NCBI RefSeq assembly: GCF_003574465.1
Contig: NZ_KZ984616.1
Span: forward strand, 3,861-41,618
DNA from: Methylobacterium crusticola
GTDB taxonomy: Bacteria > Pseudomonadota > Alphaproteobacteria > Rhizobiales > Beijerinckiaceae
Direction of reading: 5' to 3'
Length of the DNA stretch: 37,758 nt
Shown: positions 1-7,919 of the stretch, piece by piece
Layout of the letters: each line of letters starts with the position of its first letter
Numbering within the stretch: the stretch's first letter is position 1
Notes under the pieces: generated by a model
What the model saw: only the letters and a program-made list of their open reading frames with translations
What the model was told of the DNA's origin: nothing
Databases searched by the model: none
Program-made: the position numbers and the translations under genes

Positions 1-624
1 GAGGTCCCCCGGGCGGCGCCCGCGGCGCAGGGCCGCCGCCACGCCCGCGAAGGCGGCGACGAAGCGGGCGTAGCGGGCCCCCACCTCGGCGACCGGCCAG
101 GCCCGGGCCGCCAGCCGGCGCGCGGTCGCGGCGTCCTCGGGCTGGGCCGTCAGCCGCAGGGCCCCGGCGCCCGCGCCCTCGGCCGGGTGGGCGCAGACGA
201 GGAGGTCCGGCCCGAGGACGCCGTAGCCCGCGGCCGCGAGGTCGGCGCGCCGGCCCGCCGGGTCGGCGGCCCCGTCGAGCAGGACGAGGTCGAACGCCCC
301 CGCCCAGGCCTGGGCGGGCGGGCCGTAGATGCGCTCGGTCGCCCGCGCGAAGGCGGTCCTGCCCCGGGGCGTCAGCCGGTAGAAGCTGTTGCGGCCGAGC
401 TTCCAGCGCTCGAACCAGCCGTCGGCGACGAGGCGCGAGAGCGCCGTGCGCACCACCCCGTCGCCGATGCGGAACGCCCGGGTGATCGCCAGGAGCGACT
501 CGAGGGACAGCACCCCGCCCCGGGGCACGACCGCGTCGCCGAAGACCGTCACCACGAGCGAGCCCGCCCGGATCGGCGTGCGCCGGTGGAACGCATCGAG
601 CAGGTCCTCCACGAAATCGGCCAT
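1..624 (-). CDS. paaX: PaaX-family repressor of phenylacetate catabolism (3' end missing)
   Basis: The minus strand from 624 to the window edge is one open frame of 208 codons with no stop, so the C-terminus lies outside the window. It begins MADFVEDLLDAFHRR and continues with TVFGDAVVPRGGVLSLESL and RTALSRLVADGWFERWKLGR, the winged-helix N-terminal domain typical of PaaX, then a FYRLTPRG segment. PaaX is a GntR-like repressor that in E. coli is released from paa promoters by phenylacetyl-CoA; full-length members are roughly 280-310 residues. The ATG at 624 has GGGGAGG about 12 nt upstream. An in-frame TTG at 636 abuts that same motif, so the start is slightly uncertain. It is divergent from paaZ, which fits a local regulator. 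Family call is secure; effector and targets are inferred. Confidence 0.88.
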   Translation of the reverse strand, partial: MADFVEDLLDAFHRRTPIRAGSLVVTVFGDAVVPRGGVLSLESLLAITRAFRIGDGVVRTALSRLVADGWFERWKLGRNSFYRLTPRGRTAFARATERIYGPPAQAWAGAFDLVLLDGAADPAGRRADLAAAGYGVLGPDLLVCAHPAEGAGAGALRLTAQPEDAATARRLAARAWPVAEVGARYARFVAAFAGVAAALRRGRRPGDL

Positions 625-709
625 CTCGGCGCTCAACCTCCCCGGGCGCTGTGCCGTCCCGGGAGACCCGATAGCGAGGGCGCGGCCCGGTTGTCGAGGA
701 CGCCGCCCC

Positions 710-733
710 TTGACCAACCGGCCGGTCGGTCAA
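710..733. promoter_or_regulatory. Near-perfect 24-bp palindrome, candidate PaaR (TetR) operator at paaZ
   Basis: The 24 bp start TTGACCAACCGG and end CCGGTCGGTCAA; 22 of 24 positions are self-complementary. The shape (ACC-ACCGGCCGGT-GGT) is typical of a TetR-dimer operator. It exactly covers the -35 to -10 interval of the paaZ promoter. A related copy sharing TTGACCAACCGG lies at 6405-6426. Binding by the TetR protein encoded at 2857-3492 is inferred. Confidence 0.75.
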
Positions 734-737
734 TAAT
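710..737 (+). promoter_or_regulatory. Sigma-70-type promoter of paaZ
   Basis: TTGACC (710-715) and AATAAT (732-737) are separated by 16 bp, upstream of the paaZ ribosome-binding site. The -35 and spacer are embedded in the palindrome, so occupancy of the palindrome would block RNA polymerase. Confidence 0.6.
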
Positions 738-767
738 CTCCGGCAACGCGAGGGACGGGAGGACGCC

Positions 768-2795
768 ATGCGGCTGGAGAGCTTCGTCCAGGGACGCTGG
801 ACCGCGCCGGGGCCGGACTGGTCCGGCATCCGCAGCGCGGTGACGGGCGAGGTTGTGGCCGAGTGGGCGAGCGGCGGCCTCGCCATGGGCGAGGTGCTGG
901 ACTACGCGCGGCGCGTCGGCGGCCCGGCCCTGCGCCGGCTGACCTTCCACGAGCGGGCCGAGATGCTGAAGCGCCTGGCCGCCCACCTGGGCGAGCGCAA
1001 GGAGGCGCTGTACCGGCTCTCGCACCAGACCGGCGCGACGCGCACCGACAACCTCATCGACGTGGACGGCGGCATCGGCACGCTGTTCGTGTACGCCTCC
1101 AAGGGCCGGCGCGAGCTGCCGAACGCGACCTTCCTGACCGACGGCGGCGTCGAGCCGCTGTCGCGGGGCGGCAGCTTCGTCGGCCGCCACGTGCTGACCC
1201 CCCTCCGGGGCGCGGCCGTGCACATCAACGCCTTCAACTTCCCGTGCTGGGGCCTGCTCGAGAAGCTGGCGCCGGCCCTCCTCGCCGGCGTGCCGGTGGT
1301 GACGAAGCCCGCCACCGTCACGGCCTACGTGGCGCACGCCCTGGTGCGGCTCATCGCCGAGTCCGGCCTGCTGCCGGAGGGCGCGCTGCAATGCGTGGTC
1401 GGCTCGACCGGGGACCTCTTCGACCACCTGACGTGCCAGGACGTGGTCTCCTTCACGGGCTCGGCCGAGACCGCCCAGATTCTCCAGCGCCATCCCGTCG
1501 TGGCCCGCGAGGCGGTGCGCTTCGTGGCCGAGCGCGACTCGCTCAACGCCGCGATCCTGGGCCCCGGCGCCGAGCCCGGCTCGCCGGAATTCGACCTCTT
1601 CGTCGCCGAGGTGGCGAGGGAGATGACCGTGAAGGCGGGGCAGAAATGCACCGCGATCCGGCGCGCCCTGGCGCCGCGCCCCCGCGTGCCGGCGGTGATC
1701 GAGGCGATCGGGGCCCGCCTCGGGCAGGTGCGGATCGGCGACCCGGCCCGCGCCGAGGTCGGGATGGGGCCGGTGGTGGGCCTGGCCCAGCGCCGGGACG
1801 TGCTCGCCCGCGTCGAGGCCCTGCGGGCCGAGGCCGAGCTGGTCCACGGCGATCCCGCCCGGGTGGCCGTCGAGGGGGCGGATGCCGAGCGGGGCGCCTT
1901 CCTGGCGCCGCTGCTCCTGCACTGCCCCGACCCGCTCCGGGCGACCCGGGTCCACGCGCTCGAGGCCTTCGGGCCGGTCTGCACCGTGATGGGCTACGAC
2001 GGCCTCGAGGAGGCGGCGCACCTCGCCAACCGCGGCGAGGGCAGCCTCGTCGCCTCGCTCTACACCCACGATCCCGAGGCCGCCGCCGCCCTGGTGTTCG
2101 GGGTCGGCGCCTATCACGGGCGCCTCCTCGTCCTCGACCGCGACTGCGCCCGCGAGCAGACCGGCCACGGCTCGCCGATGCCCCACATGGTCCATGGCGG
2201 GCCCGGGCGCGCCGGCGGGGGCGAGGAGCTCGGCGGGATGCGGGCGCTCCACCACTACATGCAGCGCACCGCCCTCCAGGGCTCCCCCGCCATGCTGTCG
2301 CGCATCACCGGGAGCTGGATCAAGGGCGCGCCCGAGGCGGTGGCGCCGCAGCACCCGTTCCGCTGCCACTTCGAGGAGCTCGAGATCGGCCGCAGCTTCC
2401 ACTCGGCCGAGCGCACGATCACCCTCGAGGACATCGAGCACTTCGCCCGCTTCACGGGCGACACCTTCTACGCCCACATGAGCGAGGAGGCGACGCGGGG
2501 GCACCCGTTCTTCCCCGGCCGGGTGGCGCACGGCTACCTGCTGCTCTCCTTCGCGGCCGGCCTGTTCGTCGACCCCGACCCAGGCCCGGTGCTGGCGAAT
2601 TACGGCCTGGATTCCCTGCGCTTCCTCAAGCCGCTAAGGCCCGGCGAGGCGATCAGGGTCCGGCTCACCGCCAAGGAGAAGTCGCCCCGCAACGCCCAGT
2701 ACGGCGAGGTGCGCTGGGACGTCGAGATCCAGACCGGGACCGGCGAGACGGCGGCGACCTACGAGCTCCTGACGATGAACGCGATGCGGGGCTGA
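768..2795 (+). CDS. paaZ: Bifunctional oxepin-CoA hydrolase / 3-oxo-5,6-dehydrosuberyl-CoA semialdehyde dehydrogenase PaaZ
   Basis: The 675-residue product matches the two-domain PaaZ layout. Residues about 1-520 are an NADP-type aldehyde dehydrogenase with the general-base Glu255 (FVAERDSLN) and nucleophile Cys294 (KAGQKCTA). Residues about 535-675 are a MaoC/R-hydratase domain with the catalytic pair Asp565 and His570 ([13 protein letters not shown]). These correspond to E256/C295 and D561/H566 in E. coli. PaaZ opens the oxepin-CoA ring and oxidises the resulting aldehyde, the ring-cleavage step of aerobic phenylacetyl-CoA degradation in the cytosol. The ATG at 768 follows GGGAGG with good spacing. 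The gene diverges from paaX, converges on the tetR-paaK operon, and carries the palindromic operator in its promoter. All catalytic residues are present. Confidence 0.96.
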   Translation: MRLESFVQGRWTAPGPDWSGIRSAVTGEVVAEWASGGLAMGEVLDYARRVGGPALRRLTFHERAEMLKRLAAHLGERKEALYRLSHQTGATRTDNLIDVDGGIGTLFVYASKGRRELPNATFLTDGGVEPLSRGGSFVGRHVLTPLRGAAVHINAFNFPCWGLLEKLAPALLAGVPVVTKPATVTAYVAHALVRLIAESGLLPEGALQCVVGSTGDLFDHLTCQDVVSFTGSAETAQILQRHPVVAREAVRFVAERDSLNAAILGPGAEPGSPEFDLFVAEVAREMTVKAGQKCTAIRRALAPRPRVPAVIEAIGARLGQVRIGDPARAEVGMGPVVGLAQRRDVLARVEALRAEAELVHGDPARVAVEGADAERGAFLAPLLLHCPDPLRATRVHALEAFGPVCTVMGYDGLEEAAHLANRGEGSLVASLYTHDPEAAAALVFGVGAYHGRLLVLDRDCAREQTGHGSPMPHMVHGGPGRAGGGEELGGMRALHHYMQRTALQGSPAMLSRITGSWIKGAPEAVAPQHPFRCHFEELEIGRSFHSAERTITLEDIEHFARFTGDTFYAHMSEEATRGHPFFPGRVAHGYLLLSFAAGLFVDPDPGPVLANYGLDSLRFLKPLRPGEAIRVRLTAKEKSPRNAQYGEVRWDVEIQTGTGETAATYELLTMNAMRG

Positions 2796-2803
2796 GGGCG
2801 GGG

Positions 2804-2834
2804 CGCCCGGCCCGGCCCGGCCCGGAGCCGGGCG
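2804..2834. terminator. GC-rich hairpin between convergent paaZ and tetR
   Basis: An 8-bp stem CGCCCGGC (2804-2811) pairs with GCCGGGCG (2827-2834) in the 61-bp gap between the two convergent stop codons. No T-tract is present on either strand, so termination is inferred from position only. Confidence 0.4.
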
Positions 2835-2856
2835 GTCCCGCGCGGGGCGGCCGACC

Positions 2857-3492
2857 CTACCCCCGCGCCGCCCGCACGGAGGGAGGCTCCGCCGCCCCGG
2901 CGCCGATGCCCTTCGCCCCGTCCGCCACGAGCCGCGTGACGAGGTCGGCGTAGGCGGCCCGGCTCAGCCCGCCCTCGCCCTTGAACCAGAGGTAGTGCCA
3001 GTTGACCATGCCGAAGAACGACATGGTCACGGGCTTGAGGAGCCGCGTGCCGGCGAGGTGGGGCGCCACGCCCGCGATGGCGTCGGCGAACAGGCGCACG
3101 AGCTCGCGCTCGCTCGCCTTCAGCTCCGCCTGCCGCGGGGGCGCGAGCAGCCCGAGGTGGTTGATCTGCACCTTGTGCTGGGCGTCGGCATCCCGGTAGG
3201 CCTCGAGGAGCGCGCCGGTGAGGCCGCGCAGCCGCGCCTCGGGGGCGAGCCCCGGCAGGTCGGCGGCCTCCACCGCCTCCAGCAGCTCCTCCAGGTGCAG
3301 CCGGATCACGTCGAACAGGATCTCGTCCTTGTCCCGGTAGTAGTGGTAGAGGTTCGCCTTCGAGACGCCGCAGGCCTGCGCGATCCGGCTCATCGAGGCG
3401 CGGTCGTAGCCGTGGACGGCGAACAGCTCGGCCGAGCGGTCGAGGATCGCCCGGCGCTTGTCGTCGTAGTCGCTGGCGCGGGTGCGGGCCAT
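2857..3492 (-). CDS. paaR: TetR-family regulator, candidate PaaR
   Basis: The 211-residue protein has a TetR DNA-binding domain at residues about 10-60: RRAILDRSAELFAVHGYDRAS, then the helix-turn-helix MSRIAQACGVSKANLYHYYRDK. The remainder is an all-alpha ligand-binding domain of the type seen in paa-linked regulators. It is the last gene of the minus-strand paaG-paaI-paaK-tetR operon, 15 bp after paaK. PaaR proteins in other bacteria repress paa genes and are released by phenylacetyl-CoA. The two related palindromes at 710-733 and 6405-6426 are the natural candidate targets, which would make the operon autoregulated. The family is certain; the PaaR name and ligand are inferred from context. 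Confidence 0.82.
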   Translation of the reverse strand: MARTRASDYDDKRRAILDRSAELFAVHGYDRASMSRIAQACGVSKANLYHYYRDKDEILFDVIRLHLEELLEAVEAADLPGLAPEARLRGLTGALLEAYRDADAQHKVQINHLGLLAPPRQAELKASERELVRLFADAIAGVAPHLAGTRLLKPVTMSFFGMVNWHYLWFKGEGGLSRAAYADLVTRLVADGAKGIGAGAAEPPSVRAARG

Positions 3493-3507
3493 GAGGATCC
3501 TGGATTC

Positions 3508-4842
3508 TCAGTCCTTCGGCCGGCGGTCGACGACGCGCCGCGCCTTGCCGAGCGAGCGCTCGATGCCGTCCGGGTCGAGCACCTCGACGGCCGCCGTGAT
3601 GCCGATCGTGTCCTTGACCGCCTGGCAGAGGCGGTCCGCCGCCGCCCGGCGGGTCTCGGGGTGGTCGGCCTCGGGCCGGGCCTCGACCCGGATCGCCATC
3701 CCGTCGAGGCGGCCCTCCCGGGTCAGCACCACCTGGTAGTGGGCCGAGAGCGCCGGGATCGCCAGGATCTTCTCCTCGATCTGGCTCGGGAAGACGTTGA
3801 CCCCGCGCACGATCATCATGTCGTCCGTGCGCCCGGTGATCTTCTCCATGCGCCGCATCGCCCGGGCGCTGCCGGGCAGGAGGCGCGTGAGGTCGCGCGT
3901 GCGGTAGCGGATCACCGGCATCGCCTCCTTGGACAGGGAGGTGAAGACGAGCTCGCCCTCCTGGCCGTCCGGCAGCACCGCCCCGGTCGCCGGGTCGATC
4001 ACCTCCGGGTAGAAGTGGTCCTCCCAGACGTGCAGCCCGTCCTTGGTCTCGACGCACTCGCTGGCGACGCCCGGGCCCATCACCTCCGACAGGCCGTAGA
4101 TGTCGACGGCGTGCAGGTCGAACGCCTCCTCGATCTCGGACCGCATCGCGTTGGTCCAGGGCTCGGCCCCGAAGATGCCGATCTTCAGGGACGAGGCGCG
4201 GGGATCGAGCCCCTGCCGGCGGAACTCGTCCAGGATGGCGAGCATGTAGGACGGCGTCACCATGATGATGTCCGGCCGGAAGTCCTGGATCAGCTGGACC
4301 TGGCGCTCGGTCATGCCGCCGGACATCGGGATCACCGTGCAGCCGAGCCGCTCGGCGCCGTAATGGGCCCCGAGCCCCCCGGTGAACAGGCCGTAGCCGT
4401 AGGCGACGTGGACGACCATCCCGGGCCGCCCGCCCGCGGCGCGGATCGAGCGGGCGACGCAGTCGGCCCAGACGTCGAGGTCGTGCCGGGTGTAGCCCAC
4501 CACAGTCGGTTTGCCGGTGGTGCCCGAGGAGGCGTGGATGCGCGCCACCTGCTCGCGCGGCACCGCGAACATCCCGAACGGGTAGTTCGCCCGCAGGTCC
4601 GCCTTGGTGGTGAAGGGGAAGCGGGCGAGGTCCGGAAGATCGGAGAACGCGTCCGGGCGCACGCCGGCGGCGTCGAAGGCGGCGCGGTAGTGCGGCACGT
4701 TCTCGTAGGCGTGGCGCAGGGTCCGGCCGAGCCGCTCGCGCTGATGGGCCGCGAGCTCGGCCCGGGGGGCCGTCTCGAAGCGGTCGAGGTCGCGTGCCCG
4801 CGGCAGCATCTCGGCGAGCTTGCGGGGCGCGATCGGCGGCAT
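3508..4842 (-). CDS. paaK: Phenylacetate-CoA ligase
   Basis: The 444-residue product is an ANL-superfamily adenylating enzyme of the PaaK type. The phosphate-binding loop HASSGTTGKPTVVGYT is at residues about 103-118, followed by the adenine/acyl motif YGLSEVMGPG, the hinge region MIVRGVNVFPSQIEEKIL and a C-terminal LGKARRVVDRR carrying the likely catalytic lysine. It activates phenylacetate with ATP and CoA to phenylacetyl-CoA, the entry step of the pathway. The frame stays open upstream to 4962, but the ATG at 4842 has GAGGGAGG six bases before it and gives the normal family length. The upstream extension would only translate tandem repeats. It sits between paaI and tetR in the operon. Confidence 0.95.
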   Translation of the reverse strand: MPPIAPRKLAEMLPRARDLDRFETAPRAELAAHQRERLGRTLRHAYENVPHYRAAFDAAGVRPDAFSDLPDLARFPFTTKADLRANYPFGMFAVPREQVARIHASSGTTGKPTVVGYTRHDLDVWADCVARSIRAAGGRPGMVVHVAYGYGLFTGGLGAHYGAERLGCTVIPMSGGMTERQVQLIQDFRPDIIMVTPSYMLAILDEFRRQGLDPRASSLKIGIFGAEPWTNAMRSEIEEAFDLHAVDIYGLSEVMGPGVASECVETKDGLHVWEDHFYPEVIDPATGAVLPDGQEGELVFTSLSKEAMPVIRYRTRDLTRLLPGSARAMRRMEKITGRTDDMMIVRGVNVFPSQIEEKILAIPALSAHYQVVLTREGRLDGMAIRVEARPEADHPETRRAAADRLCQAVKDTIGITAAVEVLDPDGIERSLGKARRVVDRRPKD

Positions 4843-4934
4843 GGCGTTCCTCCCTCGTCGTCTCGGCCTCCGGAGCCGCCTCCGTCGAGAGGGCCACGGC
4901 TCCGAGCCTCTGTTGCGTCTCTGGTCCTGGCTTC

Positions 4935-5069
4935 CGGCGCCAGGTCCTTGTCTCGGCACCAAGTTCCTTGGATCGGCGCCAAGTCCTTATCTCGGGGCCA
5001 GGTCCTTGGATCGGCGCCAGGTCCTTGTCTCGGCGCCACGTCCTCGCGTCGGCGCCGGGTCCCCGGTCC
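4935..5069. repeat. Tandem array of seven 19-20-bp units between paaI and paaK
   Basis: Units begin at 4935, 4954, 4974, 4993, 5012, 5031 and 5050. The consensus is close to CGGCGCCAGGTCCTTGTCT; the second unit has one extra base and the last two have diverged. The array fills most of the 247-bp gap between the paaI stop and the paaK start and would be transcribed into the operon mRNA. Each unit contains the self-complementary GGCGCC. No spacer/repeat structure, so it is not CRISPR. Confidence 0.85.
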
Positions 5070-5089
5070 CGTCGCGCCGCCTCGTCGCG

Positions 5090-5560
5090 TCAGCCCGGTC
5101 CGACGGGCGGGTCCGATCCGGGGGGCAGGCCTGGTCCGAGGGTCAGGACGGTGCCCGGCACCGCCCGCGAGTGGCCGCGGAACTCGGCCACCGCCCGCCC
5201 CTGCGCGTCCGACACGGTGACGTCGTAGAGGCCCGAGCGCCCCGCGAGGGCGCGCTCCGCCGCCCGGGCGGTCAGCACCTCGCCCCGCCGGCCGGGCCGC
5301 AGGAAGGTGACGGCGCAGTGCTGCGCCACGCTGCGCTGGTCGCGGGAGTTGCAGGCGAACGCGAACGCCGAGTCGGCGAGCGCGAAGATGAAGCCGCCGT
5401 GGCAGGAGCCGTGCCCGTTCGTCATGTCGTCGCGCACGCGCATCGACAGCACCGCCTCGCCCGGCCCGACCCGCTCGAGGCGCATGCCGAGCCCCTGGCT
5501 GGCCCGGTCCTGCGCCCACATCGCCCCGGCGCAGGCGCGGGCGAGCGCTTCCCCCTCCAT
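5090..5560 (-). CDS. paaI: Hydroxyphenylacetyl-CoA thioesterase PaaI
   Basis: The 156-residue protein is a hotdog-fold thioesterase. The signature NGHGSCHGGFIFALADSAFA spans residues about 48-67 and contains the conserved Asn48 and catalytic Asp63 of the PaaI family. In the paa pathway PaaI rescues CoA from dead-end ring-hydroxylated phenylacetyl-CoA products. The start is the ATG at 5560, which overlaps the paaG stop by one base (TGATG) and has GGGAGG five bases upstream; a GTG codon immediately before it is too close to that site. The last about 15 residues (GLPPGSDPPVGPG) are a low-complexity tail leading into the tandem-repeat region. Confidence 0.92.
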   Translation of the reverse strand: MEGEALARACAGAMWAQDRASQGLGMRLERVGPGEAVLSMRVRDDMTNGHGSCHGGFIFALADSAFAFACNSRDQRSVAQHCAVTFLRPGRRGEVLTARAAERALAGRSGLYDVTVSDAQGRAVAEFRGHSRAVPGTVLTLGPGLPPGSDPPVGPG

Positions 5561-6351
5561 CACGCCCTCCCGGTGAAGCGCGGCGCCCGCTTCTCCAGGA
5601 AGGCCGCCACGCCCTCCCGGTAATCGGGCGTGCGCCCGGCCCGGCCCTGTAGCTCGCGCTCGAGGTCGAGCTGCCCGTCGAGGTCGTTCGTCTCGGAGGC
5701 GTCGAGGGCCCGCCGGATCAGCGACAGCCCGAAGGTCGGCTGCGCGGCGAGGTGCGCGGCGAGGCGGTGCGCCTCGTCCATCAGGCCGTCGTCGTCCACG
5801 GCCTTCCAGATCAGGCCCCAGGCCTCGGCCTGCGCGGCCGGCACCGGCTCGGCGAGGAGCGCCATGCCCCGCGCCCGCGCCCGTCCGGCGAGGCGCGGCA
5901 GCAGCCAGGTGCCGCCCGCGTCCGGCACGAGCCCGAGCCTGGCGAAGGCCTGCAGGAAGGTCGCCGAGCGGGCCGCCAGCACGATGTCGCAGGCGAGCGC
6001 GATGTTGGCGCCGGCGCCCGCCGCGACGCCGTTGACGGCGCAGACCACCGGCATGGGCAGGTCGCGGATCTGGCGGATCAGGGGGTTGTAGTAGGCCTCG
6101 ATCGTCGCCGAGAGGTCCGGCGTCGCGTCCGGCGGGAAGCGGCGGTCCGACAGGTCCTGGCCGGCGCAGAAGCCGCGCCCGGCGCCCGTGAGCACGACCG
6201 CCCGGCAGGCCTCGTCGGCGGCGGCCGCCCGCAGGGCCTCCCGCAGCGCCTCGTGCAGGGCCGCCGTGAAGCTGTTGAGCCGCTCCGGCCGGTTGAGCGT
6301 GAGCACGCGGTAGCCGGGGCGTGCCTCGGTGAGTACGAGGGTCTCGGTCAT
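5560..6351 (-). CDS. paaG: 1,2-epoxyphenylacetyl-CoA isomerase PaaG
   Basis: The 263-residue product belongs to the crotonase family. The oxyanion-hole segments are GRGFCAGQDLSDR (residues about 58-70) and VNGVAAGAGANIALACD (about 106-122). LGLVPDAGGTWLLPRL contains Asp144, matching the catalytic aspartate of E. coli PaaG. PaaG converts ring-1,2-epoxyphenylacetyl-CoA to oxepin-CoA and also acts later as an isomerase. The length equals that of the family (262 in E. coli). The ATG at 6351 has AGGGAGG upstream. It is the first gene of the operon paaG-paaI-paaK-tetR and diverges from an ABC transporter across a 241-bp region that contains the second palindrome. It could be a paralogous PaaB-like hydratase, but the motif pattern favours PaaG. 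Confidence 0.9.
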   Translation of the reverse strand: MTETLVLTEARPGYRVLTLNRPERLNSFTAALHEALREALRAAAADEACRAVVLTGAGRGFCAGQDLSDRRFPPDATPDLSATIEAYYNPLIRQIRDLPMPVVCAVNGVAAGAGANIALACDIVLAARSATFLQAFARLGLVPDAGGTWLLPRLAGRARARGMALLAEPVPAAQAEAWGLIWKAVDDDGLMDEAHRLAAHLAAQPTFGLSLIRRALDASETNDLDGQLDLERELQGRAGRTPDYREGVAAFLEKRAPRFTGRA

Positions 6352-6404
6352 GGCGGCCTCCCTGCCCGATCGACCGGTCCGCCCGCGGGCGGCCGGCGTT
6401 ATCT

Positions 6405-6426
6405 ATTGACCAACCGGACGGTTAAT
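6405..6426. promoter_or_regulatory. Imperfect palindrome related to the paaZ operator, candidate PaaR site
   Basis: The 22 bp begin ATTGACCAACCGG and end ACGGTTAAT; 16 of 22 positions are self-complementary. TTGACCAACCGG is identical to the left half of the palindrome at 710-733. It overlaps the -10/+1 region of the paaG promoter and the -35 of a possible promoter for the divergent transporter genes. Confidence 0.65.
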
Positions 6427-6451
6427 TATATGCCTCCCGGCCTGGTGTCAA
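6425..6451 (-). promoter_or_regulatory. Promoter of the paaGIK-tetR operon with consensus hexamers
   Basis: On the minus strand a perfect TTGACA (6446-6451) and a perfect TATAAT (6425-6430) are separated by 15 bp, two bases shorter than the optimum. Transcription would begin near 6418, inside the palindrome at 6405-6426, about 65 bases before the paaG ATG. On the plus strand TTGACC (6406-6411) with TATATG (6427-6432) may serve the transporter. Confidence 0.6.
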
Positions 6452-6592
6452 TTTGCGCCGGGGCCCGCGCCACGGGCCCCGGCCCGGGCGGGAGGCGCCG
6501 GCCGGGCTTGCAAATCGGCGAGGAATGAGGGCTCAAGGGCCCTGCCGGCGACCGGGCGCAACCGGTGCGGCATCCCGACGGGAGGAGACGAC

Positions 6593-7750
6593 ATGAGGCG
6601 GACGTTCTGGGCCCTCGCGCTCGCCGGCACCGTGCTGGCGGCGCCCGCGCTGGCGGAGCCGATCAAGGTCGGCGTGACCATCTCGAAGACCGGGCCGGCA
6701 GCCTCCCTGGGCATCCCGCAGGCCAACACCGTGGCGCTGCTGCCCGCCGAGATCGGCGGGGAGAAGGTCGAGTGGATCGTCCTCGACGACGCCTCCGACA
6801 CCACCAAGGGCGTCGCCAACGCCCGCAAGCTCGCGAGCGACGACAGGGTCGACGCCATCGTGGGCTCCTCGACCACGCCGGTCTCCCTGGCGATGATCGA
6901 GGTCGCGGCCGAGGCCAAGGTGCCGATGATCACCCTCGCGGCCTCCGCCAAGATCGTCTCGCCGATGGACGACAAGCGCCGCTGGGTCTTCAAGGCGCCC
7001 CAGAACGACAGCCTGATGGCCGAGGCCATCGTCGGCCACATGGTGCGGGCCGGCGTGAAGTCCGTGGGCTTCATCGGCTTCAACGACGCCTACGGCGACG
7101 GCTGGCTCGGCGAGATCACGCCCCGGCTCGAGGCCCGGGGCATCAAGCTCCTGGCGAGCGAGCGCTACGCCCGCACCGACACGAGCGTCACCGGCCAGGC
7201 CCTCAAGGTGATGGCGGCGCGCCCCGACGCGGTCCTGGTCGCCGGCTCCGGCACGCCGGCCGCCCTGCCCCAGAAGACCCTCAAGGAGCGCGGCTACGCC
7301 GGCCGCTACTACCAGACCCACGGCGTCGCCAACGCTGACTTCCTGCGGGTCGGGGGCAAGGACGTCGAGGGCACGGTCCTGCCGGCCGGCCCTCTCCTGG
7401 TGGCCGAGCAGCTGCCCGACAGCAACCCGGTCCGCAAGGTCGCCCTCGACTACACGAAGGCCTACGAGGCGAAGTACGGCGCCGGCACGCTCGCGACCTT
7501 CGGGGGCCACGCCTACGACGCGCAGGTGCTCCTCGCGAGCGCGATCCCGGCGGCCCTGAAGAAGGCCCGGCCCGGCACGCCGGAGTTCCGCGCGGCCCTG
7601 CGCGACGCCCTCGAGGGGTTGAGGGAGGTGGTCTACACCCACGGCGTCGCCAGCATGAGCCCGGCCGACCACGTCGGCCAGGACGAGCGCGCCCGCGTGA
7701 TGGTGACGATCGAGAACGGCCGCTGGAAGCTGGTCCCGGCCACGAACTGA
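6593..7750 (+). CDS. Branched-chain/aromatic-type ABC transporter substrate-binding protein (LivK-like)
   Basis: The 385-residue protein starts with a signal peptide ([22 protein letters not shown], cleavage near residue 21) followed by [21 protein letters not shown], the N-terminal fold of type I periplasmic binding proteins. Later segments such as [29 protein letters not shown] and [12 protein letters not shown] are typical of this family. A good ribosome-binding site (GGGAGGAG) precedes the ATG. It heads the plus-strand series binding protein-LivH-LivM/LivG-LivF and shares an intergenic operator region with paaG. Uptake of phenylacetate or a related aromatic acid is therefore more likely than leucine uptake, but the ligand cannot be read from the sequence. 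Confidence 0.88.
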   Translation: MRRTFWALALAGTVLAAPALAEPIKVGVTISKTGPAASLGIPQANTVALLPAEIGGEKVEWIVLDDASDTTKGVANARKLASDDRVDAIVGSSTTPVSLAMIEVAAEAKVPMITLAASAKIVSPMDDKRRWVFKAPQNDSLMAEAIVGHMVRAGVKSVGFIGFNDAYGDGWLGEITPRLEARGIKLLASERYARTDTSVTGQALKVMAARPDAVLVAGSGTPAALPQKTLKERGYAGRYYQTHGVANADFLRVGGKDVEGTVLPAGPLLVAEQLPDSNPVRKVALDYTKAYEAKYGAGTLATFGGHAYDAQVLLASAIPAALKKARPGTPEFRAALRDALEGLREVVYTHGVASMSPADHVGQDERARVMVTIENGRWKLVPATN

Positions 7751-7822
7751 CGCGGGCCCGGTCGACCCGGCGCCGCCCCCGGGCGGGCGCCGGGCGAGCG
7801 CCTCCTTCCCGGGCGCACGGGC

Positions 7823-7858
7823 CCCCGGGGACGCGACCGGGCGGGCGCGTCCCCGGGG
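7823..7858 (+). terminator. Strong 13-bp stem-loop between the binding-protein gene and livH
   Basis: CCCCGGGGACGCG (7823-7835) and CGCGTCCCCGGGG (7846-7858) form a perfect 13-bp stem with a 10-base loop. There is no T-tract. Such intercistronic hairpins commonly act as attenuators or 3' stabilisers, so that the binding protein is made in excess over the permeases. That role is inferred. Confidence 0.55.
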
Positions 7859-7919
7859 AGGCTGGATCCCCCCGGCCCCGCGCCGCCCGCCCCTGTTCAC
7901 CGACCCCGAGCCTGCCACC

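Noticed and set aside
633..2531. 632-codon minus-strand open frame opposite paaZ
   Set aside because: It is a shadow created by high GC; its composition is His/Arg/Gly-rich and the opposite strand encodes PaaZ with all catalytic residues.
4843..4962. Longer N-terminus for PaaK
   Set aside because: It would translate the tandem-repeat region (RQGPGAGSQDQ), exceeds family length, and lacks a ribosome-binding site, whereas ATG 4842 has GAGGGAGG.
4935..5069. CRISPR-like array
   Set aside because: Units are directly adjacent with no spacers, and no cas genes are present.
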